Shown: positions 51,341 to 61,151 of the stretch, in pieces | How positions within the stretch are numbered: position 1 is the first letter of the stretch | Layout: every line of letters starts with the position of its first letter | Source: Nakamurella multipartita DSM 44233 | GTDB lineage: Bacteria; Actinomycetota; Actinomycetes; Mycobacteriales; Nakamurellaceae | DNA length: 64,000 bases | Direction: 5' to 3' | Assembly: GCF_000024365.1 (NCBI RefSeq) | Contig: NC_013235.1 | Span: 682,001-746,000 of the forward strand | Notes under the pieces: generated by a model | What the model was told of the DNA's origin: nothing | What the model saw: the letters and a program-made list of their open reading frames with translations, nothing else | Database searches by the model: none | Program-made: the position numbers and the translations under genes

Positions 51341-52945
51341 TTAGAGCTCCTGGGCCTTGAGGGATTGCACGATGTGCTCGGCCTGCCGGATGGCCAGCGC
51401 GACGATGGTCAGCGTCGGGTTGGCCGCTGCGCCGGTGGTGAACACCGACCCGTCGGAGATGAACAGGTTCGGCACGTCGTGGGCGCGACCGTAGGCGTTG
51501 GTGACGCCGTCCTCGGGCCGCTCCGACATCCGCGCGGTGCCCAGGTTGTGGGTCGCCGGATACGGCGGGGTGCGGTGCGAGGACAGGGCGCCGACCGACT
51601 CGTAGAGCAGCTGCCCCTGCTGGTAGCCGTAGTTGCGCATGGCGACGTCGTTCGGATGGTCGTCGAAATGCACGTTGGGCACCGGCAGGCCGTGCTGGTC
51701 CTTGACCGCGTGGTTGAGGGTGACCCGGTTGGTCTCCTGCGGCATGTCCTCGCCGACGATCCACATGCCGGCCGTGTTGGCGTAGCTGTCCATGATCGAG
51801 GTGAATTCCGGACCCCACAGACCCGGCTCGACGAAGCTGGCCAGGAACGGCACCCCCAGCGAGAGGGTCTCCATGTAGAAGCCGCCGGCGAACCCGCGAT
51901 CCGGGTCGTGCCTGGACTCGTCGGCGATCAGGCCGGCCATCGTCTCGCCCCGGTACATGTGCACCGGCCGGTCGAACTGGGCATACACCGAACCGGTCGT
52001 GTGCCGCATGTAGTTGCGGCCCAGCTGCCCGGAGGAGTTGGCCAGGCCGTCCGGGAACTGCGGGCTGGCCGACATCAGCAGCAGTCGCGGCGTCTCGATC
52101 GAGTTGCCGGCGACGCAGACGACGCGGGCCTTCTGCCGCTGCAGGGTTCCATCGGCGTCCAGGTAGAGCACCGAGTCGGCCCGGCCGGAGGCGTCGTGGG
52201 TGATCTGCACGACATGCGAATTGGGCCGCAGATCCAGCTTGCCGGTGGCCAGCGCCTTGGGGATCTCGCTGACCAGGGTGCTCCACTTGGAGCCGTTCTT
52301 GTCGCCCTGGAAGTTGAAGCCGTCCTGGATCGACGCGGGTCGCCCGTCGTACGGCTCGGCGTTGGTGCCGTACGGGCCGGTGGCGTAGTACAGGTAGCCC
52401 AGCTTCTCGGCGCCGTTGGCCAGCACGAAGTAGTTGTTGTTGGCCGGCAGCGGGGCGCGGCCGTTGGTGTGGGTCGAGCCGATGCGATCCTCGGCGGTCG
52501 AGTAGTAGGAACGCATTTCGTCGGCCGTCACCGGCCAGTCGAGCAGGTTGGCCCCGTCGATCCGGCCGTAGTAGGTGCGGGCCTTCCACTCGTGGTCGTG
52601 GAACCGCGGCGTCGCGCCGGACCAGTGGGTGGTGGTGCCGCCGACGGCCTTGACGATCCAGGCCGGCAGGTTCGGGAAGTCCCGCGGCATCCGCCACGAT
52701 CCGGACGTGGTGCGCATGTCCAGCCAGGCCATCTGGCCGAACGCTTCCCACTCGTTGTTGACCCAGTCGTCGATGGAGAAGAACGCCCCGGCCTCCAGAC
52801 AGACGACGTTGACGCCGGCCTTGGTCAGGTCGTGCACCATCGTGCCGCCACCGGCTCCGGAGCCGATGACGACGACGACCGAATCGTCGTTCTGGTCGAA
52901 CTGCGCGCCGGCGTGCGCGCCGCCGCTGCCCTTGGTGGTCGCCAT
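51341..52945 (-). CDS. GMC-family FAD oxidoreductase (large subunit)
   Basis: The 534-residue flavoprotein has VVVVIGSGAGGGTMVHDL at residues ~23-40, LEAGAFF, the substrate-domain VGGTTTHWSG and the C-terminal NLGTARMS...NLFISDGSVFTTGAAANPTLTI. It resembles gluconate 2-dehydrogenase/choline dehydrogenase-type enzymes. The gene for a gluconate 2-dehydrogenase subunit 3-like partner lies 6 bases upstream, so the two likely form a membrane-associated or periplasmic dehydrogenase. No Tat signal is seen on this subunit. Confidence 0.88.
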   Translation of the reverse strand: MATTKGSGGAHAGAQFDQNDDSVVVVIGSGAGGGTMVHDLTKAGVNVVCLEAGAFFSIDDWVNNEWEAFGQMAWLDMRTTSGSWRMPRDFPNLPAWIVKAVGGTTTHWSGATPRFHDHEWKARTYYGRIDGANLLDWPVTADEMRSYYSTAEDRIGSTHTNGRAPLPANNNYFVLANGAEKLGYLYYATGPYGTNAEPYDGRPASIQDGFNFQGDKNGSKWSTLVSEIPKALATGKLDLRPNSHVVQITHDASGRADSVLYLDADGTLQRQKARVVCVAGNSIETPRLLLMSASPQFPDGLANSSGQLGRNYMRHTTGSVYAQFDRPVHMYRGETMAGLIADESRHDPDRGFAGGFYMETLSLGVPFLASFVEPGLWGPEFTSIMDSYANTAGMWIVGEDMPQETNRVTLNHAVKDQHGLPVPNVHFDDHPNDVAMRNYGYQQGQLLYESVGALSSHRTPPYPATHNLGTARMSERPEDGVTNAYGRAHDVPNLFISDGSVFTTGAAANPTLTIVALAIRQAEHIVQSLKAQEL

Positions 52946-52951
52946 GTCAGA

Positions 52952-53422
52952 TCACGCTCCGGTCGAGGTCTTGATGGGCACGAACTTGACGGGGCCGTCG
53001 TACTCGGTGATCCGCGGTTCGGGCAGCCAGTCCAGGTCGTTGAAGCCGCGGCCGAGGTAGCCGCCCTTGTCGAAGGAGGACCCCTCGTAGCCCAGGGCCG
53101 CCCAGGTCTCCGGGTCGTCGTAGAGCGCGACCGTGGTGAACCGGCGGACGTAGCCGAAGAACGGGGTGGCCTCGATCCGCTTGAGGATCTTGTAGCCCTC
53201 GGCGTTGCTGACCCCGACGAAGTCGCCGTCGGCCAGCGCATCCAGATCGGACAGTCCCTGCTGCAGGATGGCCTGGTTGTAGGCCGAGCCGGCGGCGTCG
53301 GCGATCAGCTTGTCCGCGGTGCGCTCGTAGGGTCCGCGCGGGACGTTGGCGTGCGGGTAGGCCGCCTGCAGCGCCCGGATCAGGACCTGCCTGGCGCGCT
53401 CGGTGTCCTGGGTTGAACTCAT
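52952..53422 (-). CDS. Gluconate 2-dehydrogenase subunit 3-like protein
   Basis: A 156-residue protein: helical N-terminus (RARQVLIRALQAAYPH), LSDLDALADGDFVGVS, TPFFGYVRRFTTVALYDDPETWAALGYEG and a C-terminal DLDWLPEP. This fits the small subunit of GMC sugar-alcohol dehydrogenases. Unlike many relatives it lacks a clear twin-arginine leader, so the complex may be cytoplasmic. It is the first gene of the pair, transcribed into the GMC gene. Confidence 0.8.
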   Translation of the reverse strand: MSSTQDTERARQVLIRALQAAYPHANVPRGPYERTADKLIADAAGSAYNQAILQQGLSDLDALADGDFVGVSNAEGYKILKRIEATPFFGYVRRFTTVALYDDPETWAALGYEGSSFDKGGYLGRGFNDLDWLPEPRITEYDGPVKFVPIKTSTGA

Positions 53423-53669
53423 GCCCTCTCCACTTCGGTGTGGTGATCACAGGAGCCCGGATCGATCCGGGTTCCTGGGATGGTGTGCGCGGGCGACATG
53501 GAGTCGTTGGGATGGCCGCCCGTCGGCAGGAACGCAGCCACTGTGCTGCCCCGATCGGGTCGATATCCAGACCGGTTCTCGCAGCATGAGAACGATCGGT
53601 CGCGGTCGGCGGCGGGCTGCAATAGGGTCGGCGTCCGGCTCCGTAGGAACCATCGGAAAGGATTCGGAA

Positions 53670-53990
53670 ATGATCTTCATTACCGTCAAATGGCCCGTCA
53701 AGCCCGAACATGCCGATCAGTGGCTGGATCTGGTCAAGGACTTCACCGAGGCCACCCGGGCCGAACCGGGCAACCTGTGGTTCGACTGGTCGCGCAGCGT
53801 CGACGATCCCAACGAGTACGTGCTGGTCGAGGCCTTCCAGGACGACGCCGCCGAGGCCCACGTGAGCGCCCCGCACTTCAAGCAGGCCCAGGCCGACCTG
53901 CCGCAGTACCTGGTCGAGACGCCGCGGATCGTCAACTTCCAGATCCCGGGCGAGGAGTGGTCCCGGCTGGGCGAAATGGAAGTCAAGTAA
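53670..53990 (+). CDS. Antibiotic biosynthesis monooxygenase (ABM)-domain protein
   Basis: A 106-residue dimeric ferredoxin-like protein: MIFITVKWPVKPEHADQWLDLVKDFTEATRAEPGNLWFDWSRSVDDPNEYVLVEAF and the closing HFKQAQADLPQYL. Members are quinol/heme-type monooxygenases or small binding proteins; function unknown here. GAAAGGATTCGGAA precedes ATG 53670. It is divergent from the oxidoreductase pair. Confidence 0.85.
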   Translation: MIFITVKWPVKPEHADQWLDLVKDFTEATRAEPGNLWFDWSRSVDDPNEYVLVEAFQDDAAEAHVSAPHFKQAQADLPQYLVETPRIVNFQIPGEEWSRLGEMEVK

Positions 53991-54017
53991 GCAGATCTCG
54001 CCGCCGGCGGGCGGCCG

Positions 54018-54974
54018 TCACCGGCTGAACGGCACTGGAGCGGAGCCCAGGCCGCGCAGCGAACCGGTTAGCCGCCCAGCAGGATCGGTCGCACTGACCA
54101 GGCACTGGGCGTAGAGGTAGTCGGCCGGCGGGACAAGGTTTCTGGCCGCCGACAGGTCCGGAATCGGCTCCACATCGGTGGTCTGCTCGCGGAACGCCCC
54201 GATGGTGACCTCGACCGTGAGGGCGCCGGCGGCGGTGATGTCCGACATGCCGGTCTGCGTGCCCACCAGGTCACGGCACCCCTGATCCAGCTGATCCTGG
54301 GTCAGCTCGGGTGCGCTGAGATCGGCGTCGGCGAACACCTCGGACCGGTGTGGCTGCGCGCACGACAGGTATTCCAGCGGGTCCTGCCGGCACACCCCGA
54401 TCAGGTCGCGCACCGGCGGGTTCGACCACCCGCCGCGCAGCGTGAAGTCCACCCGGCCGGGGCGCTGGATCGTCGAGGCGAACGGATCGGAGATGGCGGC
54501 CACGCAGGCCGCCCAGCGCTGACCGGCCGCAGCCTGGACCCGCGACGGCCACAGGAACCCGGTGGCCAGCGCCATCACCGAGGTGTGCCAGTACTTCTCG
54601 GCCGGGCCGTCGGTCAGCGGGATCCCCAGGTACGCGGTCACCTGCTGATCGCATTCGGGCCATTGCCCCAGCTGCTCATCGATCGAGGTCTGGGCCGCGT
54701 CCACGGCGGCGATCTCACCGTACCGGGGTCCGTCGCAGGGGCCGGTCTCGGCGGCCGCGGGGGGATCGTCGGGGCCGGCGCCGGGTTGGTCGTCCCAGCC
54801 GATCCCGGTCGGCCGGGTCAGCACGCAGTCGCCGACCAGCGGTGCGGGTGGGATCGGCGCTGCGGTCGGGGTTCCGGCGACCGGGCGGGTGGCCACCCCG
54901 ATCGCGGTGACCGCCAGGACCGTGAGCGCGACCAGGGCGACGCCGACCAGCCGGCGCTGCGCCTGACCGATCAC
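54018..54974 (-). CDS. Membrane-anchored protein with septum-formation-like domain
   Basis: The 318-residue protein has one N-terminal helix (VGVALVALTVLAVTAIGVA), then an extracytoplasmic part with even numbers of Cys (GDCVLTRP, GPCDG, CDQQ, CVAAIS, CRQD, SCAQPHRSEVFA). The last two recall the Septum_form domain repeats. GTG 54974 overlaps the upstream stop (GTGA), giving translational coupling. The role in division or envelope is suggested by domain name only. Confidence 0.6.
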   Translation of the reverse strand: MIGQAQRRLVGVALVALTVLAVTAIGVATRPVAGTPTAAPIPPAPLVGDCVLTRPTGIGWDDQPGAGPDDPPAAAETGPCDGPRYGEIAAVDAAQTSIDEQLGQWPECDQQVTAYLGIPLTDGPAEKYWHTSVMALATGFLWPSRVQAAAGQRWAACVAAISDPFASTIQRPGRVDFTLRGGWSNPPVRDLIGVCRQDPLEYLSCAQPHRSEVFADADLSAPELTQDQLDQGCRDLVGTQTGMSDITAAGALTVEVTIGAFREQTTDVEPIPDLSAARNLVPPADYLYAQCLVSATDPAGRLTGSLRGLGSAPVPFSR

Positions 54975-55627
54975 CGATCCTCCGGATCGACCGGCCATTC
55001 CGGGCGCGCCCGGGCCGCCGCGTCGCGCAGCGGCCCCGCGTCGATGCTGGTCGCGGTCTCCGGGACTCCGCGGTCGGGCCAGGCGCAGACCAACCTCAGC
55101 GGGCCGGGCGGCGGCAGCGGCCACAACCAGATGTCGCGGGCCCAGGCCGCGCCGAAAGTGTCGACCCGGCCCAATCCCCGCATCACCGGCCGGTCCGGTA
55201 CCCAGTCGGCCGGCATGACCTCCGGCGGCCGATCGGTGTGCGGTGAGTAGTCATCCAGGCTGGTGACCCGCTGACCGTCGGCGAACTCCACCCCCCACCG
55301 CAGGCCGCCCGGCGGCAGCGCCAGGTGCAGCATGCCCCGGCCGTGACTGACCGAGAGCTGCTGGAAGACGCGCCGGCGCAGCTCCGCCGGTTGCTCGCGG
55401 ACGCGCACGGTCAACCGCAGGACGACCCCGTCCGGGTAGACGCGGGCGCCCTCGATGAGCACCACGGTGCTCGCCGACCGGCCCAGCTCGACCGACAGGG
55501 CCACCGGTTCCGGGCGCACGTCCCCGGGCGGGCAGTCCCACCGCGAGATCAGCGGGGGTGGCGTCACATCCAGCGTCACCCAATCGAGCTCATCGCCCGG
55601 AAACGATGGGAAGAACGAGACCGTCAT
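54971..55627 (-). CDS. Protein of unknown function coupled to the membrane protein
   Basis: A 218-residue soluble protein, MTVSFFPSFPGDELDWVTLDVTPPP, with VVLIEGARVYPDGVVLRLTVR and RDIWLWPLPPPGPLRLVCAWP near the end, reading as a beta sandwich. I do not recognise a family with certainty. It is translated together with the downstream septum-formation-like gene. ATG 55627 is 42 bases from the divergent esterase start. Confidence 0.6.
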   Translation of the reverse strand: MTVSFFPSFPGDELDWVTLDVTPPPLISRWDCPPGDVRPEPVALSVELGRSASTVVLIEGARVYPDGVVLRLTVRVREQPAELRRRVFQQLSVSHGRGMLHLALPPGGLRWGVEFADGQRVTSLDDYSPHTDRPPEVMPADWVPDRPVMRGLGRVDTFGAAWARDIWLWPLPPPGPLRLVCAWPDRGVPETATSIDAGPLRDAAARARPEWPVDPEDR

Positions 55628-55669
55628 GCCCCGATGATCCATGATCATGCGAGACGACGGGGAGGATGC

Positions 55670-57226
55670 GTGGGCGATCAACCGGTGGTGCGGACGACGG
55701 CCGGACCGGTGCGGGGCACCGACGACGGCCGGGTGCGGGTGTTCCGGGGCGTGCGCTACGCGGCGCCGCCGACCGGGGAGCGGCGCTGGCGGGCCCCGGT
55801 CCCACCCCAGCCCTGGACCGAGCCGGCCGATGCCACCCGATTCGGCCCGGTCGCGCCGCAAGCGGCCAACCCCGTCATCAATCTGGGTCCCGGCGCCGTG
55901 CAGGACGAGGACTGCCTGTTCCTGAACGTGTGGTCGGCGTCCTCCGTTCGGCCGCTGGACGGTCGGCCGGTGCTGGTCTGGGTGCACGGCGGGGCTTACT
56001 TGCTCGGCGCCAGCAGCCAGCCCCTGTACGACGCGAGCTCGTTCGTGGCCGCCGGGGACGTCGTCGTGGTGACCATCAACTACCGGGTCGGCGCCCTGGG
56101 GTTTGTGGACCTGACCTCGTTGTCGCCGCGGGCGGACAGCAACCTGGCCATCCGCGACGTGCTGCTGGCCCTGCAGTGGGTGCGCGAGAACATCGCCGCG
56201 TTCGGCGGTAATCCCGATCAGGTCACCCTGGCCGGCGAGTCGGCCGGTGGCGGCCTGGTCACCACCCTGCTGACGGTGCCGGCCGCGGCCGGGCTGTTCG
56301 CCCGGGCGGTGGCCCAGAGTTCTCCGGCCACCAGTGTTTTCGGCTCGGACCGGGCCGGCTTGGTGGCCGAGGCCTTCCTGCGTCGGCTCGACTGTGCCGG
56401 TGCCGGTGCCGGTGCTGATGGCGATGACCGCTTCGCGGCGCTGCAGCGTCAGCCGATCGCGCAGGTGCTGGCCGCCTCGTCCCACACCTACGAGGAGATC
56501 CCGACCACCTACCCGGGCATCCTGGCCTACTTTCCCCAGGTCGACGGCGAGCTGGTGCCCGAGCATCCGCTGGATGCGTTCGTGGCCGGCCGCCAGCATC
56601 GGGTGCCGCTGCTGATCGGGACCAACAAGGACGAGGCCTCGCTGTTCGCGCGGATGGCCGCGCCGATCATGCCGGTGGCTCCGGACACGCTGCGCAGCAT
56701 GTTCGGCCGGATCGCCCAGGAGCAGCCGGAGCTGACGCTGCCGACCGAGCCGCGCGTGCTGGCCGCGTATGCCGACGTCCGGCGGCCGGGTCGCGGGCTG
56801 GCCGTGGCCCGGGACATCGGCTTCCGGATGCCGACCGTCTGGCTCGCCCAGGCGCACGCGGCGGTGGCCCCGACCTATCTGTACCGCTTCGACTGGGCCA
56901 CCCCGATGCTGCGGCTGCTGCGCATCGGCGCCACCCACGCCACCGAGCTGCCCTACCTATGGGGCAACCTGGGCGCCGGGCCGAAGGACCCGACGTTCAA
57001 GCTCGGCGGCCTGCGCACCGGTCGGGTGCTCTCGGCGCGGATGCAGCAGCGCTGGCGGGCATTCGTCCGCGGCGGGGCGCCGGACGCCGACGGAGCCGAA
57101 TCCTGGCCGGCCTACGACACCCGGAGCCGGTCGACGATGGTCATCGACCACCGGGATGCGGTCGTCGGCGACCTGGACGCCGAGCTGCGCACGGCCTGGG
57201 GCCCGACGGTGCTCGCCTTCCGCTGA
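55670..57226 (+). CDS. Type B carboxylesterase
   Basis: The 518-residue alpha/beta hydrolase has EDCLFLNVW, HGGAYLLG (oxyanion hole), the nucleophile in LAGESAGGGL (about 190) and the catalytic His in GATHATELPYLWG (near 426). It hydrolyses carboxyl esters such as p-nitrobenzyl esters or plant/drug esters. No signal peptide is evident. GGGGAGG lies just before GTG 55670. A palindromic repeat follows its stop. Confidence 0.9.
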   Translation: MGDQPVVRTTAGPVRGTDDGRVRVFRGVRYAAPPTGERRWRAPVPPQPWTEPADATRFGPVAPQAANPVINLGPGAVQDEDCLFLNVWSASSVRPLDGRPVLVWVHGGAYLLGASSQPLYDASSFVAAGDVVVVTINYRVGALGFVDLTSLSPRADSNLAIRDVLLALQWVRENIAAFGGNPDQVTLAGESAGGGLVTTLLTVPAAAGLFARAVAQSSPATSVFGSDRAGLVAEAFLRRLDCAGAGAGADGDDRFAALQRQPIAQVLAASSHTYEEIPTTYPGILAYFPQVDGELVPEHPLDAFVAGRQHRVPLLIGTNKDEASLFARMAAPIMPVAPDTLRSMFGRIAQEQPELTLPTEPRVLAAYADVRRPGRGLAVARDIGFRMPTVWLAQAHAAVAPTYLYRFDWATPMLRLLRIGATHATELPYLWGNLGAGPKDPTFKLGGLRTGRVLSARMQQRWRAFVRGGAPDADGAESWPAYDTRSRSTMVIDHRDAVVGDLDAELRTAWGPTVLAFR

Positions 57227-57246
57227 CCGCGCCGCCCCCTGCGTGA

Positions 57247-57352
57247 CCGCGCGGATCATCTACCCCCGCGCGGATCAAGTCGTCACTTTCTGTCCCACCA
57301 GCCACAAAAGGCGGGGGGTTCATCCGCGCCGGCGAAGTTGATCCGCGCGGGA
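57247..57352. repeat. Palindromic intergenic repeat, copy C
   Basis: Four units are present: CCGCGCGGATCATCT (57248-57262), CCCGCGCGGATCAAG, GGTTCATCCGCGCCGG and AGTTGATCCGCGCGGG (57336-57351). Outer and inner units form nested inverted repeats around an AT-richer centre that differs from copies A and B. Confidence 0.75.
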
Positions 57353-57377
57353 ACCGGGAGCCCGGGGGGAGGAGGGG

Positions 57378-58409
57378 TCAGCCGGCGCCGAGGTAGGCGC
57401 TGACGCCGTCGGCGATGCCCTGGGCGTACTGCTGCTGGCCCGCGGACGAGCTCATCAGGGCGGCGTCGGCGGAGTTGCGCATGTTGCCCATCTCGATCAT
57501 GACGGTGGGCCGGGTGGACAGGTTCAGGCCGGCCAGGTCGCTGCGCTTCCACAGCCCGCCCGAGCCCAGGTGGTTGGACGGGGACAGTCCGTCGTTGACC
57601 AGCGCGTCGCGCACGGTGCTGGCCAGCGACTCGGACTGGGCGGCCATCGCCGCCCCGGCCGGGGCCCGTTCGGCGGTCATCACGTAGAAGCCGCGGGCGC
57701 TGGCGTCGTCGCCGTCGCCGTGGATGGAGATCACCGCGTCGGCGTTGGCGTCATTGCCGAACGCGGCCCGCTTGTTCACGCACGGGCCGACGCCGTCGTC
57801 GCTGGTGCGGGTCATCCGCACGTCATACCCGCGGGCCTGCAGGATCGCCTGCAGCTTGGTGGCCACCCCCCAGTTGAACTGGTGCTCGGTGTAGCCGTCG
57901 TTGGTCGAGGTACCGGTGGTGTTGCAGGGCTTGGTCTCGCCGAAGCCGGCGTCCACCAGGGCGTTGATCACGTCCGGGTTGGCCCCGTTGGCCCCGTTGT
58001 GGCCGGGGTCGATGACCACCACCCGGCCGCCGCCGGAGGGAGCGGGCGCCGGGGCCTGGGTCGCCGGGTCCTGCGTCTGCACCGGCTCCAACGGGGTGGG
58101 CTGCTCCACCGGCGGGGTGTAGTCGTCGTCGGGGGCGTCCACCACCGAGGTCGTCTCGGGTGCCGGCTCCGGCGTCGAGGTGCTCGGCTCGGGGGTCGGG
58201 CTCGGGGTGGGAGATTCGCTGACCGAGGTGCTCAGCCCGGGCACGGTGATGGGGCTGGCCGAGGAGGCGGCGCTGCTGGTCGGCGTGAAACTCGTGCTCG
58301 GCGGGTCGGCCTGCTGGCTCGCCGTGGCGCACGCGGACATCAACAGAACGGAAGCGGCAACGATGACGCCGAATCGTGCGCGTCGTCCCGGCCGGGCCTC
58401 GTGACTCAT
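57378..58409 (-). CDS. N-acetylmuramoyl-L-alanine amidase lipoprotein (Amidase_3)
   Basis: The 343-residue protein has a signal with lipobox-like LMSAC near residue 27, a Ser/Thr/Pro linker of about 90 residues, and an Amidase_3 domain with VVVIDPGHNGANG (zinc His), EHQFNWGVATKLQAIL (Glu, His), ADAVISIHGDG and RPTVMIEMGNMRN. It cleaves the peptide from MurNAc in the wall. ATG 58409 is close to a TAGCGA -10-like element, so the mRNA may be leaderless. Confidence 0.88.
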   Translation of the reverse strand: MSHEARPGRRARFGVIVAASVLLMSACATASQQADPPSTSFTPTSSAASSASPITVPGLSTSVSESPTPSPTPEPSTSTPEPAPETTSVVDAPDDDYTPPVEQPTPLEPVQTQDPATQAPAPAPSGGGRVVVIDPGHNGANGANPDVINALVDAGFGETKPCNTTGTSTNDGYTEHQFNWGVATKLQAILQARGYDVRMTRTSDDGVGPCVNKRAAFGNDANADAVISIHGDGDDASARGFYVMTAERAPAGAAMAAQSESLASTVRDALVNDGLSPSNHLGSGGLWKRSDLAGLNLSTRPTVMIEMGNMRNSADAALMSSSAGQQQYAQGIADGVSAYLGAG

Positions 58410-58537
58410 GCTCGCTACTGTGCCATCACCGTGGGTAAGGCCCGGGTAGGTCCGGCGGCGTTTGCCCGGATGCGGGGCCACTACTGTGGCCGGTGGCAGG
58501 GCCGCGTCGCACACCGCCCGCTGGAACGGAGAACCGC

Positions 58538-59113
<576 letters not shown>

Positions 59114-59722
59114 GTGGCCGTCTACGAGGGTCCCGTCCAGGACCTGATCGACGAGCTGGGGCGGCTGCCGGGCATCGGGCCCAAGTCGGCCCAGCGGATC
59201 GCGTTCCACCTGCTCACCGCCGACCCGGTCGACATCACCCGGCTGCAGAGCGCCCTGCAACGGGTCAAGGACGAGGTCCGGTTCTGCACCGTCTGCGGGA
59301 ACGTGGCCGCCGACGAGAAGTGCCGCATCTGCGCCGATCCGGCCCGGGAGGACGCGGTGATCTGCGTCGTCGAGGAACCCAAGGACGTCGCCGCGGTCGA
59401 GCGGACCCGTGAGTTCCGCGGCAAGTACCACGTGCTCGGCGGGGCCATCTCGCCGATCGACGGCATCGGCCCGGACCAGCTGCGGATCGCCCCGTTGCTC
59501 ACCCGGATCGCCGCGCCCGGCGTCCGGGAGGTCATCCTGGCCACCGATCCCAACCTGGAAGGGGAGGCGACCGCCACCTACCTGACCCGGTTGTTGCAGC
59601 CGTTCCCCGGTTTGACCGTCACCCGGCTGGCCAGCGGGCTGCCGGTGGGTGGCGACCTGGAGTACGCCGACGAGGTCACCCTCGGTCGGGCGTTCGCCGG
59701 TCGACGTTCGGTCGATGCCTGA
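59114..59722 (+). CDS. recR: Recombination mediator RecR
   Basis: The 202-residue protein has the helix-hairpin-helix [20 protein letters not shown], the zinc finger [16 protein letters not shown] and the Toprim motif [13 protein letters not shown] with [12 protein letters not shown]. RecR loads RecA at gaps with RecO/RecF. GTG 59114 abuts the ybaB stop. All conserved parts are present. Confidence 0.95.
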   Translation: MAVYEGPVQDLIDELGRLPGIGPKSAQRIAFHLLTADPVDITRLQSALQRVKDEVRFCTVCGNVAADEKCRICADPAREDAVICVVEEPKDVAAVERTREFRGKYHVLGGAISPIDGIGPDQLRIAPLLTRIAAPGVREVILATDPNLEGEATATYLTRLLQPFPGLTVTRLASGLPVGGDLEYADEVTLGRAFAGRRSVDA

Positions 59723-61151
59723 GCCGAGCGATCCGGGCCGCCCGTCGGAGGCGAGCTCGACCGGGTCCGGTGGCATCTACCACTGGCGCGACCAGTTGCG
59801 CGTCACTCTCCGCGCGCTCGAACCCGACGACACCCAGCCGATGCCGCGGATCAGCCCGGAGCCGCTGCCGACCCCGCCGGATCTGCTGGAGCTGTTGCGG
59901 GCGCTGGGCGTCGCGTTGCTCAACAGCGCCGACTCGGCGGCCACCGCCACCCAGACGCTGCAGGACGTGGCCGCGGTCTACCAGGTCGACCTGCAGGCCA
60001 TGGTCATGCCCACGGGCATCCTGCTGCGCTCCAGCCGGTCGGAGGTCGACCTGGTCACCGTGCCCAACCGGGACCTGCGGCTGGACCAGATCGGTCAGGT
60101 CAACGACCTGGTGGCCCTGCTCAAGACGGGCACGATCAGCCCGGCCGCCGGGCTGGAGCGGCTGGACCGGATCCTGACGGCCGAACCCCGGTTCCCCGTG
60201 TGGGTCTCCGTGGTGGGGCAGATGGTGCTGGCGGTCGGCTTCGGCCTGCTGCTCAACCCGGACCTGGTCGGCCTGCCGTTCTACGCCGGCCTCGGGCTGT
60301 TCGTCGCGCTGCTGCGACTGCTGGCCGGCCGGTGGGGCACCCTGTCGGTGGCCCTGCCGGTGATCGCCGCGTTCCTGGTGACGGTGCTGGCGGTGGAGGT
60401 GGTGGCCCCGTTCGTGCGGGACGACCCGATCCGGTTGGTCGTCCCCGGCCTGATCACCTTCCTGCCCGGGGCCACCCTGACCATCGCCACCATCGAGCTG
60501 GCCGGGGCGCAGATCGTCTCCGGCGCCAGCCGGCTGGTCTGGGGCATGTCCCAGCTGCTGCTGCTGGCGTTCGGGGTGTTCGCCGGGCTCAACCTGATCG
60601 GCTACCCGGAGCATTCCGGAGCGGTCCAGGCGGGCGCCTGGGCGCCCTGGGTCGGGGTGGCCCTGGTCGGCGTCGGCTACATGCTGTATTCCAGCGCGCC
60701 CCCGGGGGCGCTGATCTTCCTGCTGATCGCCCTCTACGGCTCCTACGCCGCGCAGACCGCGGGCGCGCTGCTGCTGACCCCCTCGCTGTCCGGCCTGCTC
60801 GGCGGCCTGGTCATCGTGCCGCTGAGCCACCTGCTCTCGAAGTTCCCGCACAGCCCGCCGGGCGCGGTGCTGCTGTTGCCGGCGTTCTGGCTGTTGCTGC
60901 CCGGGGCGCTGGGGTTCCGCGGCGTGTCGAGCCTGGCCATGGGGGAGACCAGCGGTGTCCAGGATCTGATCATCACCGGCATCTCCATCTTCGCGGTGGC
61001 CTTTGGGGTGCTGGTCGGGATGTCGATCACCAAGGACGCCGGGGCGATCCGGCGCACCTGGCGGCTGCGGGTCTTGCGCCGACGGTCGGAGCGGCAACGC
61101 CGGCGGGTCCGCTTCAGCGGTCGAGGGCCGGGGTCAGGTCGCTCGGGTTGA
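59715..61151 (+). CDS. Threonine/serine exporter (ThrE-type)
   Basis: The 478-residue protein has a soluble N-terminal part (about 1-150, [33 protein letters not shown]), then about ten membrane helices and [29 protein letters not shown], characteristic of the combined ThrE (DUF1212/DUF3815) family exporting threonine and serine. It overlaps recR by 8 bases. Its 3' end overlaps the convergent AraC gene by 38 bases. Confidence 0.9.
   Translation: MPEPSDPGRPSEASSTGSGGIYHWRDQLRVTLRALEPDDTQPMPRISPEPLPTPPDLLELLRALGVALLNSADSAATATQTLQDVAAVYQVDLQAMVMPTGILLRSSRSEVDLVTVPNRDLRLDQIGQVNDLVALLKTGTISPAAGLERLDRILTAEPRFPVWVSVVGQMVLAVGFGLLLNPDLVGLPFYAGLGLFVALLRLLAGRWGTLSVALPVIAAFLVTVLAVEVVAPFVRDDPIRLVVPGLITFLPGATLTIATIELAGAQIVSGASRLVWGMSQLLLLAFGVFAGLNLIGYPEHSGAVQAGAWAPWVGVALVGVGYMLYSSAPPGALIFLLIALYGSYAAQTAGALLLTPSLSGLLGGLVIVPLSHLLSKFPHSPPGAVLLLPAFWLLLPGALGFRGVSSLAMGETSGVQDLIITGISIFAVAFGVLVGMSITKDAGAIRRTWRLRVLRRRSERQRRRVRFSGRGPGSGRSG

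Noticed and set aside
51278-53416. A 712-codon plus-strand frame opposite the GMC oxidoreductase pair
   Set aside because: Conflicts with two genes that have complete family motifs; sequence is Val/Gly/Arg-rich noise.
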